Positions 58,537 through 64,000 of a DNA stretch of 64,000 bases are shown here, in pieces. The notes beneath the pieces were generated by a model that searched no databases, was not told where the DNA came from, and was given only the letters and a program-made list of their open reading frames with translations. Numbering within the stretch: the first letter of the stretch is position 1; every line of letters starts with the position of its first letter. Made by a program: the position numbers and the translations under genes. The stretch is from assembly GCA_002104945.1 (NCBI GenBank), contig MCFH01000002.1, positions 248,001-312,000 of the forward strand, in the 5' to 3' direction. Origin of the DNA: Piromyces finnis. Lineage: Eukaryota; Neocallimastigomycota; Neocallimastigomycetes; Neocallimastigales; Neocallimastigaceae.

Positions 58537-59817
58537 ACTAGATCTTTACTAAATAATATATAAAAATTTTAAATGTTATATTAATAAATTGGGTAATTAA
58601 TATAAAAAAAACCTATTTATAAAACCTTTTTTTTTTTTAAAGTATTTTTATCTATATAACATTTCATAAATTAAATTTTATTATTTTTGTTTTATTTATT
58701 ATTAATATTTTTTTTTTTAGTATATATGTTTCAATACCAGAAAGTTGTAAAAAGAATTTATCATTCAGAAAAAAAATTATTAAAAAACTTTACTAATATT
58801 CTTTATAAAAATATAAATAGTAATTTATTAAAAGTTTATATATAAACAATTAATATTTAAAGCAGATAATGCTTGGAATTCTTTAAATAAAATAAAAAAA
58901 TATTTTTATTCATTTTTTTTTTTTTTATTAATATTATTGTTAAAAATGATAAGAATTTTTAAGTTAATTATTTGGAACATTTTTTTTTAAGTAAAATTAT
59001 AAGAATAAATGTCCAATAAATTAAAATATTGGGATCTATCTTTATATTTAAATCAATACATTTTAACTTAAGTAGTCCTATATTTATTATATATAAAAAA
59101 AGTATTTTAATTAATACCATTTATATAACTTATGATTAACACTATAATTTGATTGAAGAACATTATGTAAAAAAAATAAACTTTATTATATTCATGACTT
59201 TTTTTTTTTATATTACGTAACTCATATATTATGGATAAATATGTTAAAAAGATAAGAAAAGGATTAATTGAAATATAACAATAAAAATATTTACTATTTA
59301 TTAAAGGTTATTAAAGAAATGAAATGAATTAGTAAAATAGTTACTTTTTAAATCACACTTTCAACAAATGAAAAAAAAAAAAGATTATGAAAATGGAAGA
59401 TAAAAAATATCAAATAATATTACTATAAATTAGACAATAATATAATTAATATTATAATTAATTAGTATTAAATATTCTCTTTATAAATAAAAAAAGAAAT
59501 ATGAGTAAAACAAGAACATAACGTAAAGGAATAATTTATGATTGGTGCTTATTATTATGTCTAAAATATATATATCTTTTAAAATTAAAGTTATTAAAAG
59601 GAAAAGAAGTAATTATTTTTTTTTATATAAAAAAGTATTTAGAATAAAATAATCATTATTATAAATATATATTTATTTAATTAAAAAGTAAAAGTAGAAT
59701 TCTTTATAAAAAAACATAATACAATATATATTATTTTTTTTAATTAGAAATTAATATAAAATTCAATATTTAATAGTAATTGTAACATTTTTATTCATAT
59801 AGTTAAATACTATAAAG
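58537..59817. other. Intergenic region upstream of the pseudokinase-AAA gene
   Basis: About 1.28 kb of A/T-rich sequence with homopolymer runs; it should contain the promoter of the next gene. No other gene is visible. Confidence 0.7.
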
Positions 59818-62800
59818 ATGAATGAAATTGTTAGGTTACTTACTTCTATGAAAGTAGATGAAAATGGATTAATTTCAGATCGAAATTTTGTAAAAGACAT
59901 TATTCGAAAGGTTGGAGGTGATAAAAATTTAAAATCATCTTTAAAAAATTCTTATTTGCCATATACATCATGGTATATTGTTAATATCCAAGATATCCAA
60001 GAGAATAATAACAATGTTAAAGAAGATGAAGATTATGAAATTGTATTGATTCGTATCTCTACCATTAATGAAGCATTTGATGAATACGAAAAGCTTATTC
60101 AAAATGAATATATTCTTAACAAAAAGTTGTTAGACTATGGTGTTTCTCCAAAATTCAAAGGATATTCTTTTTTTGGAAAATGTATGTGTGTTTCAATATT
60201 TTTTACTTATTGCCACAATACTTTAGCAGAATATATGGAAAAGAATGATTTTAAGAATATCTTAAAGGAATTAGTTCATAAACTTTATTTGATACACCAC
60301 CAAGAAAATGGAAATTACTGTATCTTACCTACATTATCACCATACAATATTTTATGTTCTAAAAATAATCTATGCCCCATTATTTTCTCTGAAATATTTT
60401 TGTCCAATGACTCGGTTTCTTTAATGAATAAATTAAAGAAACCTCAAAAACACAACTGGTTCGTTCCTGAATTTAATCAGCTCGGTGAATCTGAACAATA
60501 CCAATTATCATATTATTCATCTATTCATTCCTTTGGTTACATCCTTTATTATTTATTGACTGGTAAAGCACCACTTACTTCAGATGAAGAATGGAAAATA
60601 TTTTTTGAAGAAAGATCTGATAATATAGAGCATATTCTTTTTAGAGATATCATTAAAGAATGTATTAGTGTTAGTGAAGAGAATAAAGTTTTATTTTCTT
60701 CATTATATAAAAAAATAAATACTGCTTGTGAGAAATCGTCATATAACCCGTTTACTAATGATTCTCTAAAATGTAATAAGGAATTTAATTCCGATAATAA
60801 AAATAAAAATAATAATAATGTTATATTATCATCCAAAAAACACACTATTTTATCATGTGAAGCATTTAATAATATTAATAATAGTAATAGTAATAGTAAT
60901 AGTAATAGTAATAGTAATAGTAATAGTAATAGTAATAGTAATAGTAATAGTAATAGTAATAGTAATAGTAATAGTAATAGTAATAGTAATAGTAATAGTA
61001 ATAGTAATAGTAATAGTAATAGTAATAGTAACAGTAATAGTAATAGTAATAGTAACAAAGATGAAAAGGAAAGAGATGATGAAAATTATAATGATAATAG
61101 AAACAAATTTATTTCATCAAATGATAAATATATGGATGGATTTACTTTTAAAGATATAGATTCAAAAAAGAAAAAAAGAATATATTTTATACATTTATGT
61201 ATTAGATTATATGAAAAAATAGATGATGATATAGAAGTATATGATTTATATAATCAAAACAATAGTTATAAATTATTAAAATATAATTATGATAATGATG
61301 ATGATACAAAGTATTTTTCAGTGGTACCTTTTTATGTTTATAATGGTATGAAATCAGTAGTATTTGGTGTGAGAAGTAGACTTAATATAAATAATGATAT
61401 AAAATTATTAGAACCAAAAGCAAGTAAAATTAAAAAAACTAATAGATATAGATATAAAGTTATTTTGACAAATGTAAGCCCAGATATGTATATTAAAATA
61501 TATAAGCCGATTTATAAAGATGTATTAACTTACCTTAGACAAATATCTTTAATTAACCCTAAAAATTATGAATATCCATATCAATATATATCTGAATTAA
61601 CAGAAATGTTATCAAATTATGATTTAGTTGATATAATATTGAAAACCGGATTTAATCCTTTTGCTAAAGTTATTATTAATATATTAAGGTCCAGAAATTA
61701 CTCACTAAAAGATATATCAAAATATATTGATAATAATTATAAGGTTAATTCAAATAAATATAAAAATGCTCCTGAATTAATATACGAATTAAATAAGGAA
61801 ATAGATCTTGATAATAATCAAGAAAATAACAATATTGATGAAAAAGTGATTATTGATAAAAAAAGAAATGAATTATTATGTGACGAGAAGTTTTACTCAA
61901 ATGAAAATAAAACAGATCAAAAGAAGGATATCGTGACTGATGTTATGGAAATGATGCCAAATATTCTTAATAGTGAATATTTTGATTATATAGATAAAAA
62001 CTTTTGTCAGAAGAAAATAGAAGAATATAACAATTCTCCAGAAGGTCAAAAAAGAAGAATAACTACAATTTTAACTCCTGAAACAATAAAGAAAATAAAA
62101 CAAATTATTTTTGGTTTATTGGCAAATACCCCAATGATTATAAAAGGTTTTACTTCTGCTGGAAAAAGTTTCAATGCTATTGTAAGTTCTGTTATTCATG
62201 GAGGTCAATCTCCTGTTTCAATAGTCCTTTCAGAAAATACAACAGTAGAAGATTTGTTAGGAAAATACATTTTACAAAGAAAAGAGTCATCAATGATGTC
62301 TTTTGTTCCAGGTGTATTGTTAAAAGCTTATATTGAGGGAAAAATACTTATTTTAGATGAATGTGATTTAGCCAAGCCTGAAGTTTTATCTTGTATTTTA
62401 GGATCTTTATCAAAAGACGAAATTACTGTAAATAATAGAATTTATAGAAAAACAAAAGGTTACAATGTTATATTAACTATGAATGGTGAAACAGAAGGGT
62501 TCACTAGTACTCAAAGAAACGAACTCAATTTAAATATTTTATCAAAATTTGTTATCATAGAATTTGATAAAATGAGTAAAGAAGAATGTGAACTTATATT
62601 TATGAAGCTTATGCCTAATGCTTATAAACAAAATGTTCCTAATTTTGTAAATTTACATAATAGGATGTTAGAATATTCACAAAAGACAATTGATCCTATT
62701 GTTACCTTAAGAAATTTAAAAGCATGTATTTATTTATTGAAAGTTAATATACCAGTTAGAGCCTCGGCTGAAATTGCTTATTCAGGAAGATTTCCTATTG

Positions 62801-64000
62801 ATGAAAGAAATGAATTTAATGATATTCTTGGTAACTTTGGAAGTGATGATATTGATAGTAATATTAAGAAAGAAATAATTAAAAGGTTTGATGAGTATAA
62901 TTTATACTATAATGACTCCTATTTAAAATGTGCTTACTTAGCATTGTCGGCATGTAAAGCTGGTCTTCACCCTCTTTTAATTGGTAAAAATGGATCAGGA
63001 TTAACAGAATTAGCTAAATTTGTTGCTTGCAATTATTCTATTAGTACTGATACATTTTTAAGTGAATCTAAAAGGACTAATGTTGAAGTAGTATGTCTTG
63101 GTTCTGAAACATCAACAGATGATTTAGTGGGTTGTTTCCAGCCAATATTATGTAAAACTGAAGATTTAACCAAACTTATTTCATGGGTAGATGGTCCAAT
63201 TTTTAGAGCAGGAAAAAGTGGAAATCCTGTAATATTAGATGGAATAAATTGTGCTAAATCACAAGTTATAGAATATTTAAATCCATTGTTGGAAGATAAT
63301 TCAGTTTTTAATAATGTTAAATTTAATGTAAAAGAAAAGGGCGATGAAGAATATGTTAATATAGAAAAAGGCTTTATAATTATTGGTACTATGAAGGTAG
63401 AAGAAGGAATAGAAAAGATATCAAAAGCTTTGATGAATAGATTTGTAGCTATATATTTGGACGACTTTTCATTAAATGCTGAAGTAATTGAAAAAATAAC
63501 ATATTTAACAGTTAAAAAACTTGAAAATAAAAATAAAAAAAGTTTTGAAGTAGATGACACACTAACTAATAATTGTGATTATAATAAGATTGAAAATGAA
63601 AGTTTATTAGAAATGGAGGATGAAAGAATTGAAAGAGATGAGGAGGAGGATGAAATCACTTCAGAATCAGACTTTGATGAAGAAGAAGATGGTCAAGGTA
63701 TTGTATTTTCAGATTCAAATGAGGAAGAAAGTGAAAATGATAAAGAAGGTGAATTTAATAACTTATCACATTTTACTAACGAAAGAAATAATGCCAATAT
63801 TTCTTCGGAATATTCAAATGATAATTGTGAAACAAAGGAAGAAGACATTCCTAATTGGTATAATATGAACAATTTTAATAGTATAAATATAAAAGAAATA
63901 GTAGAACTACTTAAAAATGTTGAATTTAAAAATATTAAGACGTTAATTAAAACAATTACTAAATTATATTATATTATTCAAAGAACTAAAATGTCTGGTT
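59818..64000 (+). CDS. Giant intronless protein: pseudokinase-like domain plus two midasin-like AAA modules, 3' partial
   Basis: One uninterrupted frame from ATG 59818 past the window end (1394 codons visible). Residues ~45-300 resemble a protein kinase lobe: IVLIRIS where the beta-3 strand sits, ILPTLSPYNIL (169-179) where HRDLKPENIL is expected, and SIHSFGYILYYLLTGKAPL in the helix-F region. The catalytic His, Arg, Asp and Lys of that loop are all replaced, so catalysis is unlikely. A (Ser-Asn)29 tract spans 356-413. AAA module 1 has Walker A GFTSAGKS (777-784) and Walker B KILILDECD (842-850), as in the dynein-related/midasin (AAA_5) group. Module 2 has GKNGSGLT (1056-1063), lacking the Walker A Lys, and VILDGIN (1138-1144), lacking the Walker B Glu, so it is probably not catalytic. 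An acidic Glu/Asp-rich stretch follows (about 1265-1325). Function unknown; absence of introns contrasts with its neighbours. Confidence 0.8.
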   Translation, partial: MNEIVRLLTSMKVDENGLISDRNFVKDIIRKVGGDKNLKSSLKNSYLPYTSWYIVNIQDIQENNNNVKEDEDYEIVLIRISTINEAFDEYEKLIQNEYILNKKLLDYGVSPKFKGYSFFGKCMCVSIFFTYCHNTLAEYMEKNDFKNILKELVHKLYLIHHQENGNYCILPTLSPYNILCSKNNLCPIIFSEIFLSNDSVSLMNKLKKPQKHNWFVPEFNQLGESEQYQLSYYSSIHSFGYILYYLLTGKAPLTSDEEWKIFFEERSDNIEHILFRDIIKECISVSEENKVLFSSLYKKINTACEKSSYNPFTNDSLKCNKEFNSDNKNKNNNNVILSSKKHTILSCEAFNNINNSNSNSNSNSNSNSNSNSNSNSNSNSNSNSNSNSNSNSNSNSNSNSNSNSNSNSNSNSNKDEKERDDENYNDNRNKFISSNDKYMDGFTFKDIDSKKKKRIYFIHLCIRLYEKIDDDIEVYDLYNQNNSYKLLKYNYDNDDDTKYFSVVPFYVYNGMKSVVFGVRSRLNINNDIKLLEPKASKIKKTNRYRYKVILTNVSPDMYIKIYKPIYKDVLTYLRQISLINPKNYEYPYQYISELTEMLSNYDLVDIILKTGFNPFAKVIINILRSRNYSLKDISKYIDNNYKVNSNKYKNAPELIYELNKEIDLDNNQENNNIDEKVIIDKKRNELLCDEKFYSNENKTDQKKDIVTDVMEMMPNILNSEYFDYIDKNFCQKKIEEYNNSPEGQKRRITTILTPETIKKIKQIIFGLLANTPMIIKGFTSAGKSFNAIVSSVIHGGQSPVSIVLSENTTVEDLLGKYILQRKESSMMSFVPGVLLKAYIEGKILILDECDLAKPEVLSCILGSLSKDEITVNNRIYRKTKGYNVILTMNGETEGFTSTQRNELNLNILSKFVIIEFDKMSKEECELIFMKLMPNAYKQNVPNFVNLHNRMLEYSQKTIDPIVTLRNLKACIYLLKVNIPVRASAEIAYSGRFPIDERNEFNDILGNFGSDDIDSNIKKEIIKRFDEYNLYYNDSYLKCAYLALSACKAGLHPLLIGKNGSGLTELAKFVACNYSISTDTFLSESKRTNVEVVCLGSETSTDDLVGCFQPILCKTEDLTKLISWVDGPIFRAGKSGNPVILDGINCAKSQVIEYLNPLLEDNSVFNNVKFNVKEKGDEEYVNIEKGFIIIGTMKVEEGIEKISKALMNRFVAIYLDDFSLNAEVIEKITYLTVKKLENKNKKSFEVDDTLTNNCDYNKIENESLLEMEDERIERDEEEDEITSESDFDEEEDGQGIVFSDSNEEESENDKEGEFNNLSHFTNERNNANISSEYSNDNCETKEEDIPNWYNMNNFNSINIKEIVELLKNVEFKNIKTLIKTITKLYYIIQRTKMSG
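60883..61056 (+). repeat. In-frame AGTAAT hexanucleotide repeat, encodes (Ser-Asn)29
   Basis: Twenty-nine AGTAAT-type units, two ending in AAC, inside the pseudokinase-AAA gene between the kinase-like and AAA parts. Unit length keeps frame on expansion or contraction. The reverse strand reads as a poly-Leu frame, which is a shadow. Confidence 0.95.

Noticed and set aside
60549-61058. Reverse-strand frame with a long poly-Leu run
   Set aside because: It is the antisense of the AGTAAT repeat and flanking coding sequence of the pseudokinase-AAA gene; no start context or family motif.

Overview
The window is extremely A+T-rich, intron-rich eukaryotic DNA (well over 80% A+T by eye). Genes are split by 50-430 bp GT-AG introns, and the gaps hold long A/T homopolymers, trinucleotide repeats and low-complexity sequence. 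Several genes have fungal character: a Diaphanous-type formin, an Sfp1-like zinc-finger factor, a PSP1 C-terminal-domain protein, Pmp3 and a Fol3-like dihydrofolate synthase. Together with the base composition, the Asn/Ser-rich protein tracts and a LINE-type retrotransposon, this points to an anaerobic gut fungus (Neocallimastigomycota). That assignment is inference; a dictyostelid-like amoeba is the main alternative.

Layout. 1-6000: 3' end of a formin (+), then three minus-strand genes: an RNase P/MRP L7Ae-type protein (Rpp38/Pop3), a METTL21-like methyltransferase and the V-ATPase assembly factor Vma22/CCDC115. 6460-18000: TMA7 (+), a ten-exon carotenoid oxygenase (-), a p24 cargo receptor (+) and an Asn-rich Sfp1-like C2H2 factor (-). 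22561-29400: signal peptidase subunit Spc3 (+) and a cation/Ca2+ exchanger with a very long hydrophilic loop (-). 32631-50570, all plus strand: the nuclear cap-binding subunit CBP80 (15 exons), dihydrofolate synthase, a Pmp3-type proteolipid with a PY-motif tail, EAPP and a PSP1-domain protein. 51764-58536: two LINE insertions. The first is young and long, has a 13-bp target-site duplication, and carries a misplaced copy of its own 3' coding segment at its 5' end. The second is short and decayed. 59818-64000: the start of an intronless ORF of at least 1394 codons joining a degenerate kinase-like domain to two midasin-like AAA modules; it runs off the window.

Most genes are unlinked eukaryotic housekeeping functions (secretion, RNA processing, folate, ion transport, cytoskeleton), so no operon-like logic is expected. 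Exon models were built by hand from GT-AG sites with reading-phase checks and family motifs, so individual junctions may be off by a few bases. The most unusual parts are the pseudokinase-AAA gene, the chimeric LINE 5' end, and a carotenoid oxygenase that appears to lack one of the four iron-binding histidines.
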